23,193 bases of DNA from JABHCC01 sp034658635. Its GTDB lineage: Bacteria; Bacteroidota; Bacteroidia; Bacteroidales; UBA12481. The DNA lies in assembly GCA_034658635.1 (NCBI GenBank), contig JAYEFL010000421.1, forward strand, positions 1-23,193. Direction: 5' to 3'. Below, piece by piece: positions 14,493-22,669 of this stretch. The notes beneath the pieces are model-generated. The model did no database searches and was not told the origin of the DNA. It saw only the letters and a list, made by a program, of their open reading frames with translations. Within the stretch, counting starts at the first letter, position 1. Every line of letters starts with the position of its first letter. Both the position numbers and the translations under genes were made by a program.

Positions 14493-15884
14493 ATGTTATA
14501 CAACTTAGTCGTAATTGGAAGTGGACCCGGAGGGTATGTGGCTGCAATCAGAGCAGCACAGCTGGGAATGAAGGTGGCTGTTATTGAAAAAGCTGAACCA
14601 GGTGGGGTTTGCCTGAACTGGGGATGTATCCCAACCAAATCCTTACTTAAATCTGCACAGGTGTATGATTACATCAAACATGCTCAGGATTATGGGATCA
14701 CAATATCCGGGGAAGTTGTGGCTGATTTTGAGAAAATAATTGAACGTAGCCGTGGTGTGGCTGAAGGAATGAGTAAAGGCATTCAGTATCTTCTGAAAAA
14801 AAATAAAATAGATATTATCGAAGGCTTTGGAAAGATTATTAAACCAGGCATGCTTGAAGTTACTGATTCAGAAGAAAAGACAAAGCAGATAGAAGCTGAA
14901 AAAATCCTCATTGCTACCGGAGCAAGGTCAAGAGAACTGCCCACAATGAAGCAGGATGGTGAAAAAATTATCGGCTATCGCGAGGCTTTGGTACTTCCTC
15001 AAAAACCAGCCAGTATGATAGTAGTTGGTTCTGGTGCAATTGGAACTGAATTAGCATCATTCTATAACTCTATGGGAACCGCTGTCACCCTGGTTGAATT
15101 TATGCCGGAAATTGTACCCAATGAGGATGTTGATGTTTCAAAAGCCCTGGCTCGCTCCCTTAAGAAGGCTAAAATCAAAATCATGAGCAGTTCTTCTGTT
15201 GAATCAGTCGACACTTCAGGTGATCTGTGTAAAGTCACCATCAAAACAAAAAAAGGAGAGGAAGTAAAGGAAGCCGAGATTGTTCTTTCAGCCGTGGGTA
15301 TTACACCCAATACTGAGAATCTGGGACTGGAAGAAGTTGGAGTAAAAACTGATCGGGGGTGGATTGAGGTCGACGAGTATTATCAGACTAATATCGCAGG
15401 AATTTTTGCAATTGGAGATGTGATTCCGGGCATTGCCCTGGCTCATGTTGCCTCAGCTGAAGGCATAATATGTGTGGAAAAAATGGCTGGCAAGCATCCT
15501 GAAACTCTTGATTATAATAACATTCCAGGCTGCACTTACACCAACCCTGAGGTGGCCTCTGTTGGATACACAGAAGCTGCTGCACAAGAAGCTGGTTATG
15601 AGATCAAAGTGGGCAAATTCCCTTTCACTGCTTCTGGAAAAGCAAGTGCCTCAGGTGCAAAAGAAGGCTTTATCAAACTGATTTTTGATACTAAGCATGG
15701 TGAATTATTAGGTGCACATATGATAGGTGCCAATGTAACAGAAATGATTGCAGAAATTGTAGTTGCACGAAAATTAGAAATAACGGGTGAAGAGCTGATA
15801 AAATCTGTTCACCCCCACCCAACCATGTCAGAAGCTGTTATGGAAGCAGCAGCGGCGGCAAATGATGAGGTGATTCATTTATAA
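14493..15884 (+). CDS. lpdA: dihydrolipoamide dehydrogenase (E3)
   Basis: FAD-dependent oxidoreductase that reoxidises dihydrolipoyl groups of 2-oxoacid dehydrogenase complexes or the glycine cleavage system, passing electrons to NAD+. The 463-residue protein begins at the ATG 14493 with MLYNLVVIGSGPGGYVAAI, the FAD-binding GxGxxG; a TTG three codons earlier is less likely. The redox disulphide is C40-x4-C45 (GGVCLNWGCIPTK). The NAD-binding GxGxxG is VVGSGAIGTELASF near residue 175. The second FAD motif is AGIFAIGDV. The dimer-partner catalytic pair is H442 and E447 (HPHPTMSEAV). E1 and E2 genes are not in the window, so the complex it serves is unknown. uvrA begins six bases downstream. Confidence 0.96.
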   Translation: MLYNLVVIGSGPGGYVAAIRAAQLGMKVAVIEKAEPGGVCLNWGCIPTKSLLKSAQVYDYIKHAQDYGITISGEVVADFEKIIERSRGVAEGMSKGIQYLLKKNKIDIIEGFGKIIKPGMLEVTDSEEKTKQIEAEKILIATGARSRELPTMKQDGEKIIGYREALVLPQKPASMIVVGSGAIGTELASFYNSMGTAVTLVEFMPEIVPNEDVDVSKALARSLKKAKIKIMSSSSVESVDTSGDLCKVTIKTKKGEEVKEAEIVLSAVGITPNTENLGLEEVGVKTDRGWIEVDEYYQTNIAGIFAIGDVIPGIALAHVASAEGIICVEKMAGKHPETLDYNNIPGCTYTNPEVASVGYTEAAAQEAGYEIKVGKFPFTASGKASASGAKEGFIKLIFDTKHGELLGAHMIGANVTEMIAEIVVARKLEITGEELIKSVHPHPTMSEAVMEAAAAANDEVIHL

Positions 15885-15890
15885 CTCTTC

Positions 15891-18713
15891 ATGACTTTCG
15901 ATAAAAAAATTGAAGTTTTTGGGGCCAGGGTTCATAATCTTAAAAATATTGATGTTGAGATTCCCAGGGATGCCCTCACAGTGATTACAGGTCTGAGTGG
16001 AAGTGGAAAATCCAGTCTGGCATTTGATACTATATATGCTGAAGGGCAACGCCGCTATATGGAAACCTTCTCAGCATATGCCAGACAATTTATGGGTTCC
16101 ATGGAACGTCCGGATGTTGATAAAATCAATGGTCTGAGTCCGGTTATCTCAATCGAACAAAAAACCACTTCACGAAACCCACGATCAACGGTAGGAACAA
16201 CAACAGAGATATACGACTTTCTTCGCCTTCTATTTGCCCGGGCTGCAGAAGCCTATTCGTATAAGTCTGGTGAGAAAATGGTAAAATACTCAGATGAGCA
16301 GATTATAAGACTAATCAGGGAGAATTATAAAGGCACTGCTGTTCAGCTATTAGCCCCTCTCGTGAAATCAAGAAAAGGGCATTATAAAGACCTTTTTGAA
16401 AACATTCGCCGTAAAGGATATCTGTATGTCAGAGTGAATGGAGAAATTAAGGAGATATTCCCGGGAATGAAACTTGATCGCTACAAGACACATACCATTG
16501 AGGTGGTTATAGACCGGCTAAAAGTAGATGATAGCGGTGGAAAAAGGCTCAAAGGATCACTGGCGACAAGTATGCGTGAAGGAAAAGGCGTGACCCTGGT
16601 GACGGATTTAGATGGATTGGATCCAAGGTTCTTCAGCCGGCGACTGATGTGTCCGAGCTCCGGAATTTCATATGATGAACCAGCACCAAACAGTTTCTCA
16701 TTCAATTCACCTCAGGGAGCCTGTCATAAATGTAAAGGATTGGGTTATATTCATGAGATTGATAATGAAAAAATTATCCCTGACAAATCCATGAGCATTA
16801 ATGAAGGTGGAATTGCACCGCTTGGGAAATATAAAAATGGAATGATTTTCTGGCAACTGGAGGCCATTGCAAAGAAATACGGTTTTAAACTGGAAGACCC
16901 CATCTCAAAAATCCCAAATGAAGCCCTGGATGTTATATTGTTTGGATCAGATGAAAATTTTAAACTTGAAAACACGCCACTGGGTACCTCTTCTAACTAT
17001 TTCCTGAGTTTTGGAGGAATTATTAGCTATATCAGCCTTCAAAAGAATGACAACAATTCCAAAACAGCGCAGAAATGGGCTAATCAATTCATAAAAACAA
17101 TCTCTTGTCCGGAATGTGCTGGCAGCCGTTTAAAACATGAATCCCGGTTTTTCAAAATTGATAATAAGAATATTTCCGATCTGGCCAGGATGGATATAGC
17201 CGATTTGCTTTTATGGTTTGAAAATATTGAAGAGAGGCTTACTGAAAGACAACAGCTCATTGCAAAAGAAGTTTTAAAAGAAATACGTAACCGCTTATCT
17301 TTTCTTACTGAAGTCGGCTTAGACTACCTCTCTCTTGACAGAAGTACAAGGTCACTCTCAGGAGGTGAAAGTCAGCGCATCAGACTGGCAACACAGATTG
17401 GTTCTCAATTGGTGAATGTTTTATACATCCTTGATGAGCCAAGTATTGGATTACACCATCGTGATAATCTCCGCCTTATTACTGCCTTAAAGAAGCTCAG
17501 GGATATAGGTAATTCTGTTATTGTTGTTGAACACGATAAAGAGATGATTGAGGCAGCTGATCATGTGGTGGATATGGGACCGCATGCTGGCCGACACGGA
17601 GGAGAAGTGGTAGCACAGGGAACACCGGAGCTTATTGCAAACAGTAATACCCTGACCGGAATGTATTTAAGGCGAGAAAGAAAAATCCCGGTTCCGAAAA
17701 AAAGACGTAGCGGAAATGGAAACTCTATCTTCCTTAATGGAGCAAGCGGTCATAATCTCAAAAAGGCAAGTATCGAAATTCCACTGGGAAAGTTCATCTG
17801 CATAACAGGTGTTTCAGGAAGCGGAAAATCTACCCTGATTAATGAAACTTTACATCCTATTCTAAGCCAAAAATTTTATCATTCAATCAAGGATCCCCTA
17901 CCCTATGAAAAGATAACAGGAGTAGAAAACATTGATAAAGTCATCGTTGTTGACCAGTCGCCTATTGGTCGCACACCACGATCAAACCCAGTAACATACA
18001 CCGGCGTTTTTAGCGAAATCAGAAGCCTGTTTGCCAAAATTCCTGAATCACAGGTAAGAGGATATAAACCAGGAAGATTTTCGTTTAATGTAAAAGGTGG
18101 ACGCTGTGAGGGATGTCAGGGAGCAGGAGTTAAAACTATTGAGATGAACTTCCTACCGGATGTATATGTTGAATGTGACCAGTGCAATGGCAAAAGATAT
18201 AACAGGGAAACCCTGGAAATCAGATACAAAGGTAAATCCATATCCGATTTACTTAAACTTACAATTAATCAGGGAGTTGAATTCTTTGAAAACAATCCTC
18301 AAATCCTGGCTAAACTAAAAAGTCTGCAAAACGTAGGACTGGGATATCTGACTCTGGGACAATCATCTACAACCTTATCCGGAGGAGAGGCTCAAAGAGT
18401 GAAATTATCAAACGAACTGGCAAAACGAGACACAAGCAGAACCTTGTATCTACTTGACGAACCTACAACTGGTTTACATTTTGAAGACATACATGTCCTG
18501 CTAAAAGTACTTAACAAGCTGGTTGACAAAGGGAATACCGTTATCGTTGTTGAGCACAATATGGAAGTTATAAAAGTTGCCGATCATATAATTGACATAG
18601 GACCTGAAGGAGGAAAAGATGGTGGAGAAATCATTTATAGCGGATCACCTGAAGGGATTATAGAAAATTCAAGTAGTTTTACCGGCCAATATCTGAAAGC
18701 AGAACTGTCATGA
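15891..18713 (+). CDS. uvrA: excinuclease ABC subunit A
   Basis: DNA damage-recognition ATPase of nucleotide excision repair; works with UvrB, which is not in this window. The 940-residue protein has two ABC ATPase modules. Walker A loops are GLSGSGKS (34-41) and GVSGSGKS (640-647); signatures are LSGGESQR and LSGGEAQR, each followed by a Walker B (YILDEPSIGLHHRD, YLLDEPTTGLHFED). The C-terminal zinc module is intact: CEGC, then CDQC about 20 residues later. The first zinc module is incomplete: C254 and the pair C278/C281 are present but the expected fourth Cys is S257 (CPSSG). The stop codon overlaps the ATG of the LOG gene (ATGA), suggesting translational coupling. Confidence 0.98.
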   Translation: MTFDKKIEVFGARVHNLKNIDVEIPRDALTVITGLSGSGKSSLAFDTIYAEGQRRYMETFSAYARQFMGSMERPDVDKINGLSPVISIEQKTTSRNPRSTVGTTTEIYDFLRLLFARAAEAYSYKSGEKMVKYSDEQIIRLIRENYKGTAVQLLAPLVKSRKGHYKDLFENIRRKGYLYVRVNGEIKEIFPGMKLDRYKTHTIEVVIDRLKVDDSGGKRLKGSLATSMREGKGVTLVTDLDGLDPRFFSRRLMCPSSGISYDEPAPNSFSFNSPQGACHKCKGLGYIHEIDNEKIIPDKSMSINEGGIAPLGKYKNGMIFWQLEAIAKKYGFKLEDPISKIPNEALDVILFGSDENFKLENTPLGTSSNYFLSFGGIISYISLQKNDNNSKTAQKWANQFIKTISCPECAGSRLKHESRFFKIDNKNISDLARMDIADLLLWFENIEERLTERQQLIAKEVLKEIRNRLSFLTEVGLDYLSLDRSTRSLSGGESQRIRLATQIGSQLVNVLYILDEPSIGLHHRDNLRLITALKKLRDIGNSVIVVEHDKEMIEAADHVVDMGPHAGRHGGEVVAQGTPELIANSNTLTGMYLRRERKIPVPKKRRSGNGNSIFLNGASGHNLKKASIEIPLGKFICITGVSGSGKSTLINETLHPILSQKFYHSIKDPLPYEKITGVENIDKVIVVDQSPIGRTPRSNPVTYTGVFSEIRSLFAKIPESQVRGYKPGRFSFNVKGGRCEGCQGAGVKTIEMNFLPDVYVECDQCNGKRYNRETLEIRYKGKSISDLLKLTINQGVEFFENNPQILAKLKSLQNVGLGYLTLGQSSTTLSGGEAQRVKLSNELAKRDTSRTLYLLDEPTTGLHFEDIHVLLKVLNKLVDKGNTVIVVEHNMEVIKVADHIIDIGPEGGKDGGEIIYSGSPEGIIENSSSFTGQYLKAELS

Positions 18714-19417
18714 ATCAAGTAGATAAAACCAAAGAAGCCTTTGTTCACAAAACATGGAATGAGATTAAGACAGATGACTCATGGAGAGTTTTTAAAATCA
18801 TGTCTGAATTTGTTGAAGGTTTTGAAAAATTAGGCCGACTGGGGCCGAGTGTGGCAGTATTCGGAAGTGCAAGAACCAAACCAGACAATAAATACTATCA
18901 GATTGCCGTGGAAGTTGGAAAACTTCTGGTGGAATTGGGTTATGGAGTGATTACAGGTGGAGGCCCTGGTATTATGGAAGCAGCAAACAAAGGTGCAATG
19001 GAAGGTGATGGTAAATCTGCAGGCATTAATATCGAACTGCCATTTGAACAATCTGCGAATCCTTATATCGACCAGGATAAATTAATCAACTTTGACTATT
19101 TCTTCGTTCGCAAAACCATGTTCATGAAGTATGCACAGGGCTTTATTGTGCTTCCAGGTGGATTTGGAACCTTAGATGAGCTTTTTGAAGCTCTTACCCT
19201 GATACAAACAGGTAAAATAGGGCACTTTCCTATTGTACTGATCGGATCATCATACTGGGCAGGTCTAATGAAATGGGTTAAAGAAGTAATGCACAGCGAA
19301 GAACATAACGTCAGTATTGAAGATTTTAGCCTTTTCAGTATAGTGGATACAGCAGAAGAAGCAGTTAAAGTGATTGATAAGTTTTACGGGCAGTATTTGC
19401 TTAGTCCGAACTTTTAG
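18710..19417 (+). CDS. LOG-family nucleoside 5'-monophosphate phosphoribohydrolase
   Basis: A 235-residue cytoplasmic enzyme of the TIGR00730/LOG family. It shows GGGPGIMEAANKGA (from G83) and the catalytic-site motif PGGFGTLDE at 149-157, followed by EALTLIQTGKIGHFPIVL. Characterised LOG proteins hydrolyse cytokinin riboside monophosphates or AMP-like nucleotides to the free base and ribose 5-phosphate. In bacteria without cytokinin signalling the true substrate is uncertain; nucleotide salvage, or removal of bases derived from isopentenylated tRNA, are options. The miaA gene, which makes isopentenyladenosine in tRNA, lies only 0.6 kb away, although on a separate transcript. The start overlaps the uvrA stop by four bases. 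A composite tandem repeat starts three bases after its stop. Confidence 0.92.
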   Translation: MNQVDKTKEAFVHKTWNEIKTDDSWRVFKIMSEFVEGFEKLGRLGPSVAVFGSARTKPDNKYYQIAVEVGKLLVELGYGVITGGGPGIMEAANKGAMEGDGKSAGINIELPFEQSANPYIDQDKLINFDYFFVRKTMFMKYAQGFIVLPGGFGTLDELFEALTLIQTGKIGHFPIVLIGSSYWAGLMKWVKEVMHSEEHNVSIEDFSLFSIVDTAEEAVKVIDKFYGQYLLSPNF

Positions 19418-19420
19418 GGA

Positions 19421-19549
19421 GTGACGCAAAAAGTGACGCAAAAAGTGACGCAAAAAGTGACGCAAAAAGTGACGCGGGACGTGACGCAGAGGTGACGCAG
19501 AATTTCTTCTCTTCCGAAAGACGAATGACGAAAGACGAATGACGAACAA
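19421..19549. repeat. composite tandem repeat, copy 2 (GTGACGC + CGAAnGA units)
   Basis: Seven GTGACGC units start at 19421, 19433, 19445, 19457, 19469, 19481 and 19492: period 12 with GTGACGCAAAAA as the unit for the first four, then degenerating. AATTTCTTCT follows, then five CGAAnGA heptamers from 19515 to 19549. The second half repeats copy 1 exactly over 29 bp (19511-19539). The element fills the gap between the LOG gene stop and the convergent smpB stop, touching the latter. Orientation relative to the upstream plus-strand gene is the same as in copy 1. Confidence 0.85.
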
Positions 19550-19996
19550 CTACTTGAATCTCCTCTCCGCATCCCTACTAATATCCCTCCTCTTAATATC
19601 CTCCCTTTTATCGTAGAGTTTCTTTCCTCTTCCGAGGGCTATCTCAAGTTTGGCCAAACCCCTACCGTTAATGAATAGCTTTACAGCAACAATTGTCAGT
19701 CCTTTTTCCTTAACCTTCTTCTCAAGCTTCAGTAATTCTTTCTTATTAAGCAGAAGTTTACGTTCACGTGTGGCCACATGATTCCAATGAGTTCCAAACT
19801 TATACTCAGCAATATGTATTCCCCTGACGAATAGTTCACCTCTTGAGAAAGAACAGTAGGAATCTACAAGATTAACCTTGCCGGCCCGGATGCTTTTAAT
19901 TTCGGTTCCGACTAACTGAATGCCAGCTACAATCTTATCTTCGAGCACGTATTCTCTTAATACCTTCTTATTCTTTATATGTATCTTGTTGGCCAT
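19550..19996 (-). CDS. smpB: SsrA (tmRNA)-binding protein SmpB
   Basis: Partner of tmRNA in trans-translation, which frees ribosomes stalled on broken mRNAs and tags the unfinished peptide for degradation. The 148-residue protein starts MANKIHIKNKKVLREY and has the OB-fold signature GTEIKSIRAGKVNLVDSYC, the EYKFGTHWNHVATRERKLLL segment, and the basic C-terminal tail (GKKLYDKREDIKRRD) that enters the ribosome decoding centre. The frame is open seven codons further upstream, but the ATG at 19996 gives the family's normal start and lies 3 bases after the predicted transcription start. tmRNA (ssrA) is not seen nearby. Divergent from miaA with a 31-bp gap; convergent with the LOG gene across the tandem repeat. 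Confidence 0.97.
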   Translation of the reverse strand: MANKIHIKNKKVLREYVLEDKIVAGIQLVGTEIKSIRAGKVNLVDSYCSFSRGELFVRGIHIAEYKFGTHWNHVATRERKLLLNKKELLKLEKKVKEKGLTIVAVKLFINGRGLAKLEIALGRGKKLYDKREDIKRRDISRDAERRFK

Positions 19997-20005
19997 AGCA
20001 GAGTG

Positions 20006-20013
20006 CAAAAGTA
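20006..20013 (-). promoter_or_regulatory. putative -7 element of smpB
   Basis: On the minus strand the sequence is TACTTTTG, matching TAnnTTTG. It lies 9 bases before the smpB ATG, so the transcript would have almost no leader (about 3 bases). The whole promoter would have to overlap the start of the divergent miaA gene. No good -33 TTTG is visible. Confidence 0.4.
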
Positions 20014-20027
20014 GCATATTTCAGGTC

Positions 20028-20966
20028 ATGGAAAAAACCCCAATCCAACTCCCGCATATAGATCTTATAGTAGTAACAGGCCCAACAGCTTCAGGGAAAA
20101 CCGGTTTTGCTGCAAGGCTTGCATCTCATATTTCAGGAGAAATAATTTCAGCAGATTCAAGGCAGGTTTACAAGGGAATGGATCTGGGAACTGGCAAAGA
20201 TTATCAGGATTATCAAATTGAAGATCAATTGATTCCTTATCATTTGATTGACATCACAGACCCCGGCAATCCATACAATGTTTATGCCTTTCAAAGTGGC
20301 TTTCTGAAATCATACAACGAAATACGATCAAGGAATAAAATGCCAATTCTTTGTGGTGGTACGGGGCTATATATTGAGGCAGTTCTGAAAGGTTACCGGC
20401 TGATTGAAGTACCTCCTGACAATGAGTTCAGAGAAGCTATTCATGATAAACCTGATGCTGAGATAATCAAACAACTTGCATCTGTTCAAGCCCTTCACAA
20501 CGAATCCGACACAACAAATCGCAAACGAATGATCAGGGCTCTGGAAATTGCAAGGTATTACAAGAAGCATCCAAATATTGATCATACATATCCTCGCATT
20601 AAATATAAAATTCTGGGAGTTAGATTCGATCGGGAAAGTGAACGCAAAAGGATCACATCCAGATTGCAGGAAAGACTAGAGAATGGGATGGTAGATGAAG
20701 TAAGAAATCTTCTTGACCGATACGGATATGAAAGTATTGAATATTTCGGACTGGAATACAAGTATATTTCATGGTATATCAGGGGCAAAGTCACGCATGA
20801 AGAAATGTTCAGTCAATTGAACACGGCAATTCATCAATTTGCCAAACGGCAAATGACCTGGTTCAGAAGGATGCAAAGAAATGGTTTTGAAATCTACTGG
20901 ATTGATGGGTATACCCCGCTGGATAAGAAAATCGATCAGGCCATCACCTATCTTGAAAAAAACTAA
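20028..20966 (+). CDS. miaA: tRNA dimethylallyltransferase MiaA
   Basis: Transfers a dimethylallyl group to N6 of A37 in tRNAs that read codons beginning with U, which improves reading accuracy. The 312-residue protein has the P-loop GPTASGKT at 18-25, the substrate-contacting DSRQVY at 43-48, GGTGLYIEAVLKGY near 108, and the C-terminal FAKRQMTWFRR. The start is the ATG at 20028 (MEKTPIQLPH). The frame is open to 19920, but that extension would overlap the start of smpB and add a stretch not found in the family. Its stop overlaps the convergent histidine kinase stop by three to four bases. tRNA-Ser(GCT), encoded 1.5 kb away, reads AGY codons and is not a MiaA substrate. Confidence 0.96.
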   Translation: MEKTPIQLPHIDLIVVTGPTASGKTGFAARLASHISGEIISADSRQVYKGMDLGTGKDYQDYQIEDQLIPYHLIDITDPGNPYNVYAFQSGFLKSYNEIRSRNKMPILCGGTGLYIEAVLKGYRLIEVPPDNEFREAIHDKPDAEIIKQLASVQALHNESDTTNRKRMIRALEIARYYKKHPNIDHTYPRIKYKILGVRFDRESERKRITSRLQERLENGMVDEVRNLLDRYGYESIEYFGLEYKYISWYIRGKVTHEEMFSQLNTAIHQFAKRQMTWFRRMQRNGFEIYWIDGYTPLDKKIDQAITYLEKN

Positions 20967-21727
20967 ACAGGAAGGGTTAGTGAAACCGTTGTTCCGGTTT
21001 TGGGCTCTGAATTAATCAGAATCTCGCCTTTCATAAGAGAGGCCAATTTTTGAGCAACCAACATACCTAAACCACGTGACTTAATTTTTAGTCCTTCGAC
21101 ATTCGGTCCTTGAGGAAACAACTCAAAAAGACTTTCCAAAGTAGGCTTGTCCATTCCACGTCCTGTATCCCGTATGCTGAATGAAACTCTTTGTCCATCT
21201 TCGATTCTGGAAATAACCTGAATTTTGCCGGATTTGGTGAATTTCAGACTATTATCAAGGAATATTTTAAGCACCTGATACAATCGCGTTTTATCGGTTT
21301 GAATATTTCCTGATCCATTATGGGGTGTTTGAAAAGTCATTTCAATTTGATCTTTTCCATACAATCGCCTCTCCTCCTCCATCTCCTCACGAATTTCATC
21401 CAGAAGTTCAGATACGTTGACCTTTTCATTAAATATTCTCAAGTTACCCGTCTCCATTTTAGCCAGATCAATCAAATTAGAGATCATGCTTAATAATTTT
21501 CTCGAACTCCGGGTAATCATGTAAGAATAAAACTTCAATTGTTCAGGATCAAGATCAGGCTCAGTAAGGAGTCCGGAAAAACCAACAATTGCGTTAAGCG
21601 GTGTTCTGATATCATGAGATAATCCGGCTAAATAATTTGGAAAAAGGGAATTTTGCATCTGAGCGTTTGACAATTCTCTTTGCAATTCACCGAGCTTATC
21701 CAACAATTGATCATTATGTATGTCCAT
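20963..21727 (-). CDS. soluble sensor histidine kinase
   Basis: A 254-residue two-component kinase made almost only of catalytic parts. A short helical stretch (1-30) leads into a HisKA domain with the phospho-acceptor H38 in AGLSHDIRTPLNAIVGFSGLL. The HATPase domain has the N box LDNSLKFTKSG, the G1 box RDTGRGM and the G2 box SRGLGMLVAQKLASLMKGE, ending in TVSLTLPV. No membrane segment, PAS or receiver domain is present, and no response regulator gene is adjacent. The frame is open to a TTG at 21799 (24 more residues); the ATG at 21727 is preferred because a promoter-like TTTG-N16-TATGCTTG (minus strand, 21824-21797) would start transcription downstream of that TTG. A SixA-like phosphohistidine phosphatase gene lies just upstream on the same strand. 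Confidence 0.88.
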   Translation of the reverse strand: MDIHNDQLLDKLGELQRELSNAQMQNSLFPNYLAGLSHDIRTPLNAIVGFSGLLTEPDLDPEQLKFYSYMITRSSRKLLSMISNLIDLAKMETGNLRIFNEKVNVSELLDEIREEMEEERRLYGKDQIEMTFQTPHNGSGNIQTDKTRLYQVLKIFLDNSLKFTKSGKIQVISRIEDGQRVSFSIRDTGRGMDKPTLESLFELFPQGPNVEGLKIKSRGLGMLVAQKLASLMKGEILINSEPKTGTTVSLTLPV

Positions 21728-21855
21728 ACCAAATATGTCTGAATTAGAATACTTCTGAAAATAGAACTCTAAGATATGCCCACCCAGCCAGTTGGACAAG
21801 CATATTGTCTACTATTTGACCAAATCAACTACTTGCTCCATAGTTTTCAGGCATA

Positions 21856-22356
21856 TCACTCTCTTAGTGCGCTGGGAAAAATAAACTGAGACAGGATACC
21901 GGTGCCTTCAGAGATATGCTCCCATTTAGAAACTTCAAAGTTAATAACTAAGGTTGCTGATGTGGGTAAAACATTAGAAAACGAGTGAGTAAGATCAGCC
22001 CCAATTTCAGGGATAGAAGGATTGTGTCCAATAACCTGAACTAATTCAGCCTTTGGAGCCATGCCGGCAATATCTCTAATTAGCTGATTTACATTAAAAT
22101 AGCTATACAGGTAATTCAGGAAGTTAATTTGAGGTTCAGGATAATTAAAAGCTCTTGCAAATAACTCGGCTGTTTGCCGCGCTCTCAGTGCCGGGCTAGA
22201 GATAATCAGATCAGGCTTGTTTCCGAGAGAAATCAATTCTCTGGCTACCAAAACTATGTCTTTCGGACCTCTGGCAGCCAAATTGCGATCAAAATCGCTT
22301 ATCCCGGATCCTCCTGGAATAGTTTTAGCGTGACGTGTTAATAAAAGAGTTTTCAT
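21856..22356 (-). CDS. sixA: SixA-like phosphohistidine phosphatase (histidine phosphatase family)
   Basis: A 166-residue member of the RHG branch-1 histidine phosphatases. The catalytic RH is R8-H9 in LLLTRHAKT; the second arginine site is SSPALRARQTAELF (53-66); the second catalytic His is H111 in VIGHNPSI. Short length without further domains and the GHNPS motif match SixA, which in E. coli removes phosphate from the HPt domain of ArcB or from phosphotransferase-system Npr. The ATG at 22356 is preferred to a TTG three codons upstream. It lies upstream of a soluble histidine kinase on the same strand (128 bp gap), which makes a phosphohistidine role plausible; other small-molecule phosphatase roles remain possible. 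C-terminal segment after about 115 is less conserved. Confidence 0.85.
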   Translation of the reverse strand: MKTLLLTRHAKTIPGGSGISDFDRNLAARGPKDIVLVARELISLGNKPDLIISSPALRARQTAELFARAFNYPEPQINFLNYLYSYFNVNQLIRDIAGMAPKAELVQVIGHNPSIPEIGADLTHSFSNVLPTSATLVINFEVSKWEHISEGTGILSQFIFPSALRE

Positions 22357-22439
22357 TGAATTCAATTCTCATCATAATTTTCAAATACCAGGATAAATAT
22401 AGGATTTATCCCTGATTTGAGGATTCATTTTGTTGTTTG

Positions 22440-22469
22440 TTGAAAATGACAATAATAATATTAATTTTG
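22440..22469 (+). promoter_or_regulatory. putative promoter of tRNA-Ser
   Basis: TTG at 22440-22442, a 19-base spacer, and TAATTTTG at 22462-22469 match the Bacteroidota consensus (-33 lacks its first T). Transcription would begin near 22476, seven bases before the mature tRNA 5' end. Confidence 0.55.
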
Positions 22470-22482
22470 CACCACGCAATTC

Positions 22483-22570
22483 GGAGAGGTGGGAGAGTGG
22501 CTTAATCCACCAGTTTGCTAAACTGACGTAGCTATAACGGCTACCGGGGGTTCGAATCCCCCTCTCTCCG
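22483..22570 (+). tRNA. tRNA-Ser (GCT)
   Basis: An 88-base class II tRNA. The acceptor stem GGAGAGG (22483-22489) pairs with TCTCTCC (22563-22569) with one G-T pair; the discriminator is G22570. The anticodon loop TTGCTAA (22515-22521) carries anticodon GCT (22517-22519), reading AGC/AGT. A long variable arm closes on GTAGC/GCTAC, the mark of serine tRNAs. The T arm is GGGGG-TTCGAAT-CCCCC (22546-22562). CCA is not encoded. The anticodon stem has a C-A mismatch at 27-43. Confidence 0.95.
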
Positions 22571-22638
22571 CGAAAGGGTTTGAGTGAGATTTGGGTGTGG
22601 GTGTGATAGAGTTCAAACTAAAGAAATTGGTTTAATTT

Positions 22639-22666
22639 GGGGATGGTTAGCCATTCCCTTTTTTTT
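22639..22666 (+). terminator. rho-independent terminator after tRNA-Ser
   Basis: GGGGATGG (22639-22646), loop TTAG, and CCATTCCC (22651-22658) form an 8-bp stem with one G-T pair, followed at once by eight T residues. Transcription from the tRNA-Ser promoter should stop here, 49 bases before the next gene. Confidence 0.9.
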
Positions 22667-22669
22667 CGT

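Noticed and set aside
19265..19549. Minus-strand frame encoding repeated Leu-Arg-His-Phe units across the GTGACGC array
   Set aside because: The peptide repeat is only the 12-bp DNA array read in one frame. The rest of the frame runs antisense through the conserved LOG gene, and no start signal or family match is visible.
19920..20027. 36-residue N-terminal extension of MiaA
   Set aside because: It overlaps the start of smpB on the other strand and precedes a start (MEKTPIQ) that already gives the normal distance to the P-loop.
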